This document shows positions 17,596 to 26,388 of a stretch of DNA of 64,000 bases, one piece after another (position 1 is the first letter of the stretch; every line of letters starts with the position of its first letter). A program made the position numbers and the translations under genes. Source of the DNA: a bacterium 1xD8-48 (GTDB taxonomy: Bacteria; Bacillota; Clostridia; Lachnospirales; Lachnospiraceae); assembly GCA_009917455.1 (NCBI GenBank), contig QZDS01000022.1, positions 25,277-89,276 on the forward strand. Reading direction: 5' to 3'. The notes beneath the pieces were generated by a model. It had not been told where the DNA came from, made no database searches, and saw only the letters and a program-made list of their open reading frames with translations.

Positions 17596-18132
17596 CTTTT
17601 CCGTGAATATTCCCTTGGAATGAAGCAGCGTCTGGGACTGGCTGCCGCCGTCATGCATGAACCTGAACTGCTGATTCTGGACGAGCCCATGAACAGCCTC
17701 GACCCTGTGGGGATACACGAAACCAGAAAATATTTATTGCAGTTATGCCGGGAAAAAGGCACCACCATCTTTATTTCCAGCCACGTGCTGAACGAAATCG
17801 AACAGCTTGCAGACGTGATAGGCGTAATAAATAAGGGAAAGCTTCTGGAAGAAATAGATTTCGAGGAGCTAAACAGGCGCAGACGCAGGTTCACGGAATT
17901 TGAAGTCTCTGACGTAAATAAAGCGGCCCTTGTTCTGGAACGCGCCTTTCAGATTTCGGATTATGCCATTTCAGGAAATAACCTGCTGCGTTTGTATGAA
18001 AAAATCGACTTAAGAGCGGACATCAACAGCGCGTTTGTAAAAGAAGGGATTACGGTTGCATCAGTCAATGTGGATTCGGGAAAACTGGAAGATTATTTTA
18101 CCGAACTGGTGGGAGGTGAAGGAATTGGCTGA
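17596..18132 (+). pseudogene. 5'-truncated ABC transporter ATP-binding subunit
   Basis: The frame begins directly after the kinase stop, in the middle of an ATPase: EYSLGMKQRLGLA is the ABC signature, then LLILDEPMNSLDP (Walker B and D-loop) and IFISSHVLNEIEQLAD (H-loop). Walker A and the Q-loop, about 130 N-terminal residues, are absent. A deletion has joined the 3' end of the kinase to the 3' half of the ATPase. The C-terminal portion is intact to its stop and overlaps the permease start. The product could not bind ATP normally. Confidence 0.85.
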
Positions 18133-18874
18133 TATTGTATATTGTGAATGGCTGAAATTAAAACGTTCAAAAATTTTACTGATTGGATTTACAGGCTCGT
18201 TTATCGTACCCTTTCTGGTTACCGTAAACGATATCAGGATTAGCTTTTCCAATCCGGACGCGCCCTTAAGCCTTGGCGGGATATATGAAGATACCATTAT
18301 GTTTATTATGCTGCTGTTCGGTCCCCTTATCATGGCGGTTGTGGCCACCTACCTGATAAGCCGGGAATACACGGAAAAAACGCTGAAAACCGTTTTTGCC
18401 GTCTCCGTAAACCGCAGCCTGTTTCTGACGGGCAAGTTTATCATACTTTTTATTCTTGTGCTGCTGTTCATGCTTCTTTCATGGCTGGACATTATTGTGA
18501 TTACGATGGTATGCAGCCTGTTTCTGGATGTGGCGAAAATCACCGCCTTATCCGCAGTATTCACGTTAGTGCAAATGCTCAAAGGCGGTATTCTTCTGTA
18601 TGCGACGCTTACGCCTTTTGTGTATCTTGCCCTGCGCGCAAAAGGTTCCATTGCTCCTTTTATCGTCATAGCCGCAGTCAGTCTGCTGAATGTGGTATTA
18701 TCCGGTTCCCCGGTAGCCGGAGTTTATCCGTGGACTGCCTCATACCTGCTGCTCACCGGCAATCTTTCGCAGTCAGGAGTATCTTCCGCGCCCGGAGGAC
18801 TCATTATTTTGCTCGTATACGCATCCGGCATATGCGCCAGTATAATAAGATTTCAAAAGGAAGACATCACCTGA
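18125..18874 (+). CDS. ABC-2-type permease (antibiotic/bacteriocin efflux type)
   Basis: I take TTG 18125 as the start (MADIVYCEWLKLKRSKILL); GGAGGTGAAGGAA precedes it and it overlaps the ATPase stop. The 249-residue protein has about six membrane segments, for example IGFTGSFIVPFLVTV, IMLLFGPLIMAVVATYLI and FIILFILVLLFMLLSWLDIIVIT, with the ISREYTEKTLKTVF motif common to BcrB/lantibiotic-immunity permeases. Its ATPase partner is truncated, so the transporter is probably non-functional unless another ATPase serves it. Confidence 0.85.
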   Translation: MADIVYCEWLKLKRSKILLIGFTGSFIVPFLVTVNDIRISFSNPDAPLSLGGIYEDTIMFIMLLFGPLIMAVVATYLISREYTEKTLKTVFAVSVNRSLFLTGKFIILFILVLLFMLLSWLDIIVITMVCSLFLDVAKITALSAVFTLVQMLKGGILLYATLTPFVYLALRAKGSIAPFIVIAAVSLLNVVLSGSPVAGVYPWTASYLLLTGNLSQSGVSSAPGGLIILLVYASGICASIIRFQKEDIT

Positions 18875-18956
18875 AAAAGAAACTGCCTGCTTCAATAGAA
18901 ATCTGATAGAAATCCGGAAATAATTGTGCTATTGTATTAGAGTATTTTCAATCCAA

Positions 18957-18989
18957 AGAGTTTGTGTCTGCGCAGCATTCACAAACTCT
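18957..18989. promoter_or_regulatory. 10-bp inverted repeat before the nitroreductase gene
   Basis: AGAGTTTGTG and CACAAACTCT are perfect complements around a 13-base loop, about 38 bp before the nitroreductase start. There is no T-tract, so an operator or leader structure is as likely as a terminator. Confidence 0.4.
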
Positions 18990-19026
18990 GTCATGCGCTT
19001 AAAAACAGCGCGGAAATGAGGGAAAA

Positions 19027-19620
19027 ATGATTTCTGCAATTTACGACAGACGAAGCATAAGAAAATTCTCAGACGCACCCATACCAAAAGAAGATATGAT
19101 AGAGATTATACAAAGCGGAATCAAAGCCCCTTCCTCGAAGAACAGGCAGCCGTGGAAATACATTGTGGTTCAGGGCCGGGAAAAAGAAGAAATGCTGGAA
19201 GTTTTTCGCCGCGGGATTTCAAGAGAAGAAAACGAACGGGCATTGCTTCCGCAAAGCAGACAGCATATCGCCGCGGCAAAATATACGGTCGATATCATGG
19301 AGGACGCGCCTGTCATAGTGTTTGTCGTTAATTCGCTGGGGAAAAGTATTCTGTCTGAATTGACACCGGAAGAACGCGTTTATGAAATCTGTAATATACA
19401 ATCTATAAGCGCTTCCATACAAAATATGCTTCTTTCCGCAACAGAAAAGGGGATAGGCAGTCTGTGGATATGTGATATTTATTTTGCGTATTCAGAATTA
19501 TGCGAATGGCTGAACAGCGAAGGCCAGCTTGTGGCGGCTATCGCTTTTGGCTACCCGGACGAATCACCCAGGGAAAGACCGAGAAAAAGCCTTAATGATG
19601 TGGTTGTATGGAGGGGTTGA
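19027..19620 (+). CDS. Nitroreductase-family FMN oxidoreductase
   Basis: The 197-residue protein opens with the family signature AIYDRRSIRKFSDAPIPKEDM, then APSSKNRQPWKYIVV (FMN and substrate pocket) and, near the end, AIGSLWICDIYFAYSEL-type and FGYPDESPRERPRKSL segments. Such enzymes reduce nitroaromatics, quinones or flavins with NAD(P)H; the substrate cannot be inferred. It stands alone between the decayed efflux module and the sugar importer. Confidence 0.9.
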   Translation: MISAIYDRRSIRKFSDAPIPKEDMIEIIQSGIKAPSSKNRQPWKYIVVQGREKEEMLEVFRRGISREENERALLPQSRQHIAAAKYTVDIMEDAPVIVFVVNSLGKSILSELTPEERVYEICNIQSISASIQNMLLSATEKGIGSLWICDIYFAYSELCEWLNSEGQLVAAIAFGYPDESPRERPRKSLNDVVVWRG

Positions 19621-19638
19621 TTATTTTAGTTAATACAA

Positions 19639-19663
19639 GGCAGCCCCCGAAAGAGGGGCTGCC
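19639..19663 (-). terminator. Strong GC hairpin terminator of the sugar ABC operon
   Basis: GGCAGCCCC and GGGGCTGCC form a 9-bp stem with a 7-base loop between two convergent genes. On the minus strand it is followed by TTGTATTAACTAAAA, so it most likely ends the importer operon and may also serve the nitroreductase. A near-identical hairpin lies at 35584-35605. Confidence 0.65.
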
Positions 19664-19701
19664 GGCAAGGCAATGTCATTCTGTCATTTTCATTTCCACC
19701 G

Positions 19702-20538
19702 CTACCCCTTTACGGCCCCCGCCGTAAGCCCCTTTATAATGTGCTTCTGCATACACAGATAAAAAATCACTATCGGGAAGATTGATACAACGGAAAGCGT
19801 CATAAACCTTGGCCAGTCCACACTGAACTGCCCTTTGGCCCGGAACACCTCAAGGACAACGGTTCCTTTCATCCGGGAGTTCAGGAAAATATTCGGTGCG
19901 ATGAAATCGTTCCATATCCACATGGTATTAAAAATAACAGAGGTTGCCGTGATAGGCTTCATAAGCGGAAATACAATGCTGAAAAATACACGCCCTATAC
20001 TGCATCCGTCCACAATCGCCGCTTCCGTCAGTTCCTTTGGAATCGTCCGCATATACCCTACCGCCAGAAACACTGTCAGCGCGGAACCGTTACAGTAAAA
20101 CAAAATCATTCCATAAATCGTATCTATCAAATGCAGCGCCTGCATTACCTCAAACAAAGACAGCAGAATTGCCTGAAAGGGCACCAGAAAGCCAATCATC
20201 AGATATACCATAAATGCGTTATTCAGCTTATTGGCATTAAATACAATGGGGTAAGCCGCCATCTCTCCGATAATCACAATCAACAGAACGGAACATACTG
20301 TAATAAGGAAAGTGTTTCCAAACGCCCTGTAAATCTGCCCCTGAGAAAAAATATCCCTGTAATTATCCAAAAACGGCTGCGTCGGAAACGCCACCGGATT
20401 AAAGCTCATCTCCTGCATGGTTTTAAAGGTATTGATAACCAGATAGTAAAAGGGGTACAGGAATATGATACAGACCGGAACCAAAAAAAAGTCCGATAAA
20501 AAGAACTTTTTCTCTTGCTGTTCTTTCTTCTTTTTCAT
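19702..20538 (-). CDS. Carbohydrate ABC transporter permease (MalG-like)
   Basis: ATG 20538 (MKKKKEQQEKKFF), behind GGGAGGAGGATATTGC, gives 278 residues; the longer open frame runs into the preceding gene. Six membrane segments are evident, with the CUT1 permease EAA motif region ELTEAAIVDGCSIGRVFFSIVFPLMKP. It overlaps the other permease by ATGA. With the binding lipoprotein it forms a sugar importer; no ATPase gene is present here, so a shared MsmK-type ATPase elsewhere is likely (known for this class). Confidence 0.93.
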   Translation of the reverse strand: MKKKKEQQEKKFFLSDFFLVPVCIIFLYPFYYLVINTFKTMQEMSFNPVAFPTQPFLDNYRDIFSQGQIYRAFGNTFLITVCSVLLIVIIGEMAAYPIVFNANKLNNAFMVYLMIGFLVPFQAILLSLFEVMQALHLIDTIYGMILFYCNGSALTVFLAVGYMRTIPKELTEAAIVDGCSIGRVFFSIVFPLMKPITATSVIFNTMWIWNDFIAPNIFLNSRMKGTVVLEVFRAKGQFSVDWPRFMTLSVVSIFPIVIFYLCMQKHIIKGLTAGAVKG

Positions 20539-21425
20539 GCAATATCCTCCTCCCTTTTTCTCATAGTCATAAACTGTACGCAGGAAATCACCATAACCAG
20601 AATGATGAATATCGTTGCCAGAGCCGTAGACGCACCATACTGCTTTTCTGAGATTCCCCTCTGGATAATCACCTGCGTCACCGTGTAATTTGAGAACCCA
20701 GGCCCACCCTTTGTCAGCGCATAAGGAAGGTCGTATACCTTTAAGCCGTTTGTCAAAAGCAACAGCGTGTTTACCGTAAATCCCGGAGCCAGCATGGGAA
20801 TGGTAATCTGGGTAAACTGTTTCCATCTGCCCGCCCCGTCAATGCTTGCCGCTTCATAATATTCCGACGAAATCGCCTGCAGATAAGCCAGATAAACCGT
20901 GGCATGCCATCCGGTAGAGGTCCATACCGCCACGGCAATTATGCACAGCCTTGCCCCCCAGCTTGTTGAAGTCCAGCCCACCGGAGACAGCCCGAAAAAT
21001 CCCAGAAGCGAATTTGCAGCCCCCGTAGGCAGCGGCGATAAAATATATCCCCAGATATAACCGAGAAGAAGCGCGCTGACGATAGACGGAAAGAAAAAAA
21101 CAGCTCTCTCCGCCGATTTTAATCTCGTCTTTTTATCCAGAAAGATAGCCAGCGGAATCGAAAGGCAGTTAATGAGAATCATCGTACAGAAAGTATAAAA
21201 CAGCGTGTTGAACAATGCCTGCCGCATCACTTCATCCTGAAAAACACCGATGAAGTTCTTTAAGCCGACAAAACGGTATTCATGGCTGATACCGTTAAAA
21301 TCCGTAACGCTATACATAATTGTTTTTATCAGTGGTATAACTGTAAACGTTGTAAAGGCAATCAGTGCCGGCAAAAAAAATATTTCATACTGGATTTGCT
21401 TAAGCAGTTTTTTCTTTTTCTTCAT
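20535..21425 (-). CDS. Carbohydrate ABC transporter permease (MalF-like)
   Basis: The preferred start is ATG 21425 (MKKKKKLLKQIQYE), spaced about 7 bases from AAAGGGAG; the longer frame to 21500 has no support. The 296-residue protein has six membrane segments (IFFLPALIAFTTFTVIPLIKTIMYS is the first) and the EAA loop YYEAASIDGAGRWKQFTQITIPML. It lies between the binding lipoprotein and the second permease in a typical CUT1 order. Confidence 0.93.
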   Translation of the reverse strand: MKKKKKLLKQIQYEIFFLPALIAFTTFTVIPLIKTIMYSVTDFNGISHEYRFVGLKNFIGVFQDEVMRQALFNTLFYTFCTMILINCLSIPLAIFLDKKTRLKSAERAVFFFPSIVSALLLGYIWGYILSPLPTGAANSLLGFFGLSPVGWTSTSWGARLCIIAVAVWTSTGWHATVYLAYLQAISSEYYEAASIDGAGRWKQFTQITIPMLAPGFTVNTLLLLTNGLKVYDLPYALTKGGPGFSNYTVTQVIIQRGISEKQYGASTALATIFIILVMVISCVQFMTMRKREEDIA

Positions 21426-21526
21426 ATCCATTCTCCCTTTGTCCCGCGTCAGACGCAAAACAGGCAGGGGGAAACATCCCGAATCCTGCCCGTCCCGCAT
21501 ACTGTCCGCACAAATGGACGTACTGT

Positions 21527-22897
21527 TTATTCTGCTGATACCTCTGCCAGCTTATCATCCATTCTGGCTGCCGCTTCCTCAGGGGTAATCGTTCCTACCA
21601 TACAGTCCTGAAGAGACTGGATATAAGTGAGTCTAAGGGACTCCGTATAGGAAAGCCAGTCCGCCATCGGGATATAATACTTGCCTTCTTTTACATTTGC
21701 CACAGCTTCTTTAATTTCCTCCGGGAAGTCAGGCGTAAATCCATCCGCAATGGTAAATCCGCCATACCCCTTATACTGCGCCTCCAGCCCTTCGGGAGAT
21801 GCCGCAAATTCCAGGAACGCTTTGGCCAGTTCTTTATTCTGGCTCGCCGAATTAATACACAGACCAACATTAATAGCGCCGCAATAGTAGGTTTCCTTTG
21901 TGCCGGGAACGCCCATACACTTATAATTCATATTGGGGTTAATGGTATTAATTGTATTTAAATTCCAGGAACCGCTTAAAATCATGGCCACCTGCCCCGT
22001 GGCAAATGCAGAAACAATTTCGTCGCTGGTAGCTCCCACCATATCCGCCGTCAGATAACCGTTATCAATCAGCCCTTCTTTCCACATAGTAACAGGCGTT
22101 GTCCATGTGTCTTTAAAAGTTGCCTTTCCGTCATAGATATCCTGCACAATGTTGGCATTTCCGGCTTTTACCTCAGAGCCGTAAAGAGGCGCTGTAAAGT
22201 TTACCGCAGCATCCTGGCAGTTATCCATAATTGGCTGTATGCCCGCGTCTTTTAACTTCTGACATACTGCAAGAAGTTCATCCCATGTTTTGGGTTCTTC
22301 CGTAATTCCCACCTGGTCAAAAATATCCTTATTGTAGAAAATACCGCCTACCCAGCAGTCCACTGCCAGCGAATATGCTTTTCCGTCTGCCCCATAAGTG
22401 GTCTTAACCGAATCGGGAATAATTCCGTTTGCCATATAAGGCTCCGCGGAAAGGTCTTCCACATAATTACCTTTAATCAAATCCTCCCTGTTTTCCAACG
22501 CCATATAGAAAATATCCGGGCCAGCTCCGGAGTAAAGCAGCGTGGACAGTTTCTCCACATAATCGGCAACCGGAGGAGAATACTGGAAATCAACCGTTAC
22601 ATTAGGATATTTTGCCTTGAAAGCTTCAAGAACCGGAGCCGCCTTTGTCTCGTCATACCATGAAAGAATGGAAAGCGTCCCTGAAAGTTCCTCTCCGCTT
22701 TCAGTATCTGATGATGCCGCTTCAGCCGGCTCAGCCTCAGAAGAATCGTCTGCCTCAGGTTTTGCCGAATCTTCTGCCGGCTCTTTGCTTTGCTCCTGAC
22801 TGCCGCCTGAAGAAGTATCTTTACCGCCTCCGCAGCCCGTCAGAATACTTCCAAGCATAGCTGCCGCCAAAATCAGTGAAATAACTTTTCTTTTCAT
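21527..22897 (-). CDS. Sugar ABC transporter substrate-binding lipoprotein
   Basis: The 456-residue protein has a lipoprotein signal peptide (MKRKVISLILAAAMLGSILTGC, lipobox LTGC), a low-complexity Ser/Glu/Ala linker to about residue 75, and a family 1 extracellular solute-binding domain (TLSILSWYDETKAAPVLEAFKAKYPNVTVDFQYSP). The binding pocket is rich in Trp and Tyr (DCWVGGIFYNKDIF, GSWNLNTI). It is the first gene of the importer operon, divergent from the YesM/YesN pair that probably regulates it. The downstream GH78 gene suggests rhamnose-containing oligosaccharides as cargo (inference). Confidence 0.93.
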   Translation of the reverse strand: MKRKVISLILAAAMLGSILTGCGGGKDTSSGGSQEQSKEPAEDSAKPEADDSSEAEPAEAASSDTESGEELSGTLSILSWYDETKAAPVLEAFKAKYPNVTVDFQYSPPVADYVEKLSTLLYSGAGPDIFYMALENREDLIKGNYVEDLSAEPYMANGIIPDSVKTTYGADGKAYSLAVDCWVGGIFYNKDIFDQVGITEEPKTWDELLAVCQKLKDAGIQPIMDNCQDAAVNFTAPLYGSEVKAGNANIVQDIYDGKATFKDTWTTPVTMWKEGLIDNGYLTADMVGATSDEIVSAFATGQVAMILSGSWNLNTINTINPNMNYKCMGVPGTKETYYCGAINVGLCINSASQNKELAKAFLEFAASPEGLEAQYKGYGGFTIADGFTPDFPEEIKEAVANVKEGKYYIPMADWLSYTESLRLTYIQSLQDCMVGTITPEEAAARMDDKLAEVSAE

Positions 22898-23088
22898 TTT
22901 TTTCCTCCTTTTTTAACCCTGGGAATATTTTTCCCGATTTAATAACCTGACATAATCATATAAAAATAAATATCTCTGTAAAATACAATTTGTTGCAAAA
23001 TTCTTGTAATATCTTGCCATTCCACGGAAATTCATTGAATACGACTATCTGTTTTGTTAAAATTCTACAAAAGAAAGGACTTTAAACA

Positions 23089-24915
23089 ATGAAGAACGTT
23101 TTTACATATTTAAGGAAAAATTTATCTGCACGCATCCTTATGCTGTACCTGACCTTTAATACCATTTTAATGACTGTGCTAGGCGGCTCTATTACCCTGT
23201 ATTCCAGACTGACCGTCGAGCAGGAGGTTGCCCATTATATGGAAAAAATTTTAGAGCAGGCTTCTCTGTCCCTCAACACCAATATCAACGACATCACGAC
23301 CCGTATTATTTCCTTTATTACCTACAATAAAGAAATCGGTACGGCCTTAAGCAACCCTTCCATGACAATCAACAAACAGCTTGAGCTTGACAGACTTCTA
23401 AGAGCAAAACTTAAAAGCAGCAATATGTTCAACAACATTGTACAGGATGTGTTTATCATTGGAGAAAACGGTTATGTATGTAATATTTCAGACCGTACCG
23501 ACCTGATAAAGGACTATCCCTTTACAGAACAGGAGTGGTATCGTCAGGCTGTATCTGTAACCGGAAACAGCCACATCCAAACCATCGGACTGTATCCGCA
23601 GGATTACTATAATCCCCGGATTACACCAAATACCGCGAATTCAGATACCTTTTCCATAGCGCTTTCCATCACCAACTCCAAACGAAACGTTGTGGGGGCT
23701 GCCTTTTGTACCATTAATATAAAAGAGCTGGGAAAAACCCTGATGTCCAGCAATTATGAAAAAAGCGGGAAAATAGCCCTGCTTGATGAGGAGAACAGAA
23801 TCGTAAGCCAGACGGATAATTCCGGCATCGGCTCTCTTTTACCGTTTACCGACAATACACTGCGGATTTTGGAAAGCAGTGAAATGGGCTCTTTTAAGGA
23901 TTACATTGACGATGAAATGTATCTCATAAATTTCCAGACCACCTCCCTTGGATGGAAGCTTTTTTCTTATGTCCCCTTAGAGGAAATCCAGTATCATACA
24001 CAGCCCATTTCACAGCTTTTTTCCTTTGCCCTGGTAATCTGTCTTCTGGTAAATGTGATAATATCCATCGGTCTTTCCCGCTCTATCCATAAGCCCATAA
24101 AGCTTCTGACAGACAACGTAAATCATGTGGATTCTGAACATATGCGGCTGGAAGGTACGGACTATACCTATTCCGAGCTCAATCATATTGCGGAAAAATT
24201 TGATGAACTGCTGGTTCGGTTAGAACTGCTTATTGAGCATGATTACAAGTCGCAGATTATGATAAATAAATTTCGCCTGTACTCTCTGCGCTCTCAAATC
24301 AACCCTCACTTTCTTATGAATACTCTGCAGCTTCTGCAGACAGAAATTGTCTATGGCAATATTGAAGTTTCCAACAGCATTGTGGTTTCTCTAAGCCGCA
24401 TGCTGCGGTATACGCTCTATAACTACGAAAAGGAAGTGCTGGTCACAGAAGAACTGAATTATATCCGGGAATACCTGTCCCTGTTTATCCGGAAATTCAA
24501 TGGCGGATTATCCGTCCGCTATGAAATAGAGGACGAAATAAAACGTTATTATATGCCAAAGCTCCTTTTGCAGCCCCTGATAGAAAACTGTATCGAACAC
24601 GGCTTTTCAAATAACCCGTCTGATAACCTGATAACAATAGCCGCCAAATGCATGGAAGAAAAAGTAATCTTTGTTGTAGCGGACGACGGGGTGGGTATGA
24701 ATGCGGAACAACTGTCATCCCTTATAGCCAATTTATCCAAAACCAATATTGACGATGCCGATATCGGTATCCGCAATATCCACCAGAGAATCAGGGGAAG
24801 CTATGGAGAAAATTATGGTATTAGAATAGAAAGTCAGGTAGGAAAAGGATGCCGCATCTTTCTGACAATACCTGTAATTGAGGAGGTAAATAATAATGAA
24901 ACTGCTCATAGTTGA
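23089..24915 (+). CDS. YesM-type sensor histidine kinase
   Basis: The 608 residues have a membrane segment near 16-40, an extracellular Cache-like sensor, a second membrane segment near 307-327, a HAMP linker (SRSIHKPIKLLTDNV), the His_kinase domain with the canonical INPHFLMNTLQLLQ (His near residue 406) and an HATPase domain (LIENCIEHGF, DDGVGMN). AAAGAAAGGAC precedes the ATG. It is divergent from the importer operon and overlaps its cognate regulator by 20 bp. By family it senses an extracellular saccharide. Confidence 0.93.
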   Translation: MKNVFTYLRKNLSARILMLYLTFNTILMTVLGGSITLYSRLTVEQEVAHYMEKILEQASLSLNTNINDITTRIISFITYNKEIGTALSNPSMTINKQLELDRLLRAKLKSSNMFNNIVQDVFIIGENGYVCNISDRTDLIKDYPFTEQEWYRQAVSVTGNSHIQTIGLYPQDYYNPRITPNTANSDTFSIALSITNSKRNVVGAAFCTINIKELGKTLMSSNYEKSGKIALLDEENRIVSQTDNSGIGSLLPFTDNTLRILESSEMGSFKDYIDDEMYLINFQTTSLGWKLFSYVPLEEIQYHTQPISQLFSFALVICLLVNVIISIGLSRSIHKPIKLLTDNVNHVDSEHMRLEGTDYTYSELNHIAEKFDELLVRLELLIEHDYKSQIMINKFRLYSLRSQINPHFLMNTLQLLQTEIVYGNIEVSNSIVVSLSRMLRYTLYNYEKEVLVTEELNYIREYLSLFIRKFNGGLSVRYEIEDEIKRYYMPKLLLQPLIENCIEHGFSNNPSDNLITIAAKCMEEKVIFVVADDGVGMNAEQLSSLIANLSKTNIDDADIGIRNIHQRIRGSYGENYGIRIESQVGKGCRIFLTIPVIEEVNNNETAHS

Positions 24916-26350
24916 CGACCAGAATTCTGTGCATATGTTTTTTGAAAAAATGCTCTCTGTCGATGCTTTCGGCCTCACCCGTATACTGCATGCCTATAAC
25001 GGGAAAGAGGCCCTGGAGCTTCTTGAAGCAAAGAAGCCGGATATTATGATGCTGGATGTAAAAATGCCTGTCATGGACGGCATGGAAACCCTGTGCCGGA
25101 TAAAAGAAAGGGGAATTTGTGTTCATACCATAATACTGAGCGCATATAACGAATTTGAATACGCCCGGCAGGCGCTCTTATATGACGTGAAGGATTATCT
25201 CTTAAAACCGATTGACTGGAAAGAGGTATCGGATTTACTTACCTCATTGGTACAGCATATCAAAAAGGAAGCTGTCTGTCAGATTCAATATATAATGGCC
25301 GATTTCCTGAAAGGACAGGAAGCCATACCCGACACTTTCGTTCTTCCTTTTGAAACGCTGGATATTTCCGGATATGGATTTTTATGCTTTCGTTCGGAAG
25401 ATTTGGAGTGGACGGCCGATTCCATGGATAAATCTATTATTTGCAGTATTTCCACGGAAAGCGCCGCCAACATCCGTACAGAAAGTTCTGCGGAAAATTT
25501 TACCCTGTGTCTTGCCGCCATTGACAATGACAGTTCGTGGGAGACGCTGTGGCGCAGGGCTTTTCCCGACGAGACGGCTTTTATCGGTTTCAGTCTCTTC
25601 CAGGAAGATGCCGCAAATGCCGCAGATGCCATGAAGCAGGCCGTAGACGCGCTTAAGCAGGGCTTTTATGAACCGGGAATTTACCTTTATGAAGAAAACT
25701 TTTTCTCCCCCCCGTCCTCTGCATCGGAAATGGAAATTGCGGAGCAAATACAGACTGCCTATACAAAAAGAGACGTCCAGCAGTTGAAACTTCTCGTAGA
25801 GCGCCTTTTTAACCTTTTCAGACGCAATAAAACGCAGCCGGAATATGTGCAGGAATTTTGCTACAGCTTTCTTTTACAGTTGAACAAGGATTTTATCACT
25901 ACTTTCCAGAAGCTCAAAGGCAGCGCTTTCCTTTCAGAGTTTAACTGCTACGATGCAGCCAGTCTGAAAAATATGGTGCTCCGTATTATTATCAACATGC
26001 AGTGTGACTTTGAGCCCTCACAGGCCGGCACGGATTCCGATGTTGTATGCCGGATAAAAGAATATATCGACCTGCATTATGACAGAGACCTTTCCCTTGA
26101 TACGATGTCTAAGCACTTTTTTATCGGGAAATATCAAATCAGTCGGATTTTCAAAAAAACCTACGACATTAATTACAGCGATTATATCCTGAAAATCCGG
26201 ATGGAAAACGCTGCCCTTTTGCTTAAGAGCACTTCCTGTAAGCTTTATGAAATTGCTCACCGTACAGGTTTTGAGGAAACCAGTTATTTCAGCAATGTAT
26301 TTAAAAAATATTACGGTATCACTCCAAATGAATACCGGAAAGAAAAATAA
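24896..26350 (+). CDS. YesN-type response regulator with AraC HTH
   Basis: The 484-residue protein has an intact receiver domain (LLIVDDQNS, phospho-Asp in MMLDVKMPVMDG, IILSAYNEF, and the conserved Lys in DYLLKPID), a middle region, and an AraC-type DNA-binding domain (LDTMSKHFFIGKYQISRIFKKTY, IAHRTGFEETSYFSNVFKKYYGITPNEYRK). The start lies inside the kinase 3' end behind GAGGAGGTAAATAATA. It should activate the divergent importer and the downstream rhamnosidase (inference). Confidence 0.93.
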   Translation: MKLLIVDDQNSVHMFFEKMLSVDAFGLTRILHAYNGKEALELLEAKKPDIMMLDVKMPVMDGMETLCRIKERGICVHTIILSAYNEFEYARQALLYDVKDYLLKPIDWKEVSDLLTSLVQHIKKEAVCQIQYIMADFLKGQEAIPDTFVLPFETLDISGYGFLCFRSEDLEWTADSMDKSIICSISTESAANIRTESSAENFTLCLAAIDNDSSWETLWRRAFPDETAFIGFSLFQEDAANAADAMKQAVDALKQGFYEPGIYLYEENFFSPPSSASEMEIAEQIQTAYTKRDVQQLKLLVERLFNLFRRNKTQPEYVQEFCYSFLLQLNKDFITTFQKLKGSAFLSEFNCYDAASLKNMVLRIIINMQCDFEPSQAGTDSDVVCRIKEYIDLHYDRDLSLDTMSKHFFIGKYQISRIFKKTYDINYSDYILKIRMENAALLLKSTSCKLYEIAHRTGFEETSYFSNVFKKYYGITPNEYRKEK

Positions 26351-26351
26351 G

Positions 26352-26388
26352 AAAGGAGAGCCGCCGGAAAGCGGCAGAAAGAAAAATG
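26352..26388 (+). promoter_or_regulatory. Hairpin between Shine-Dalgarno and start of the rhamnosidase
   Basis: AAAGGAG (26352-26358) is 27 nt from the ATG at 26386, too far for normal initiation. A GCCGC/GCGGC hairpin (26360-26375) lies between them; folding it out leaves about 11 nt of effective spacing. No in-frame start codon exists nearer. Confidence 0.5.
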
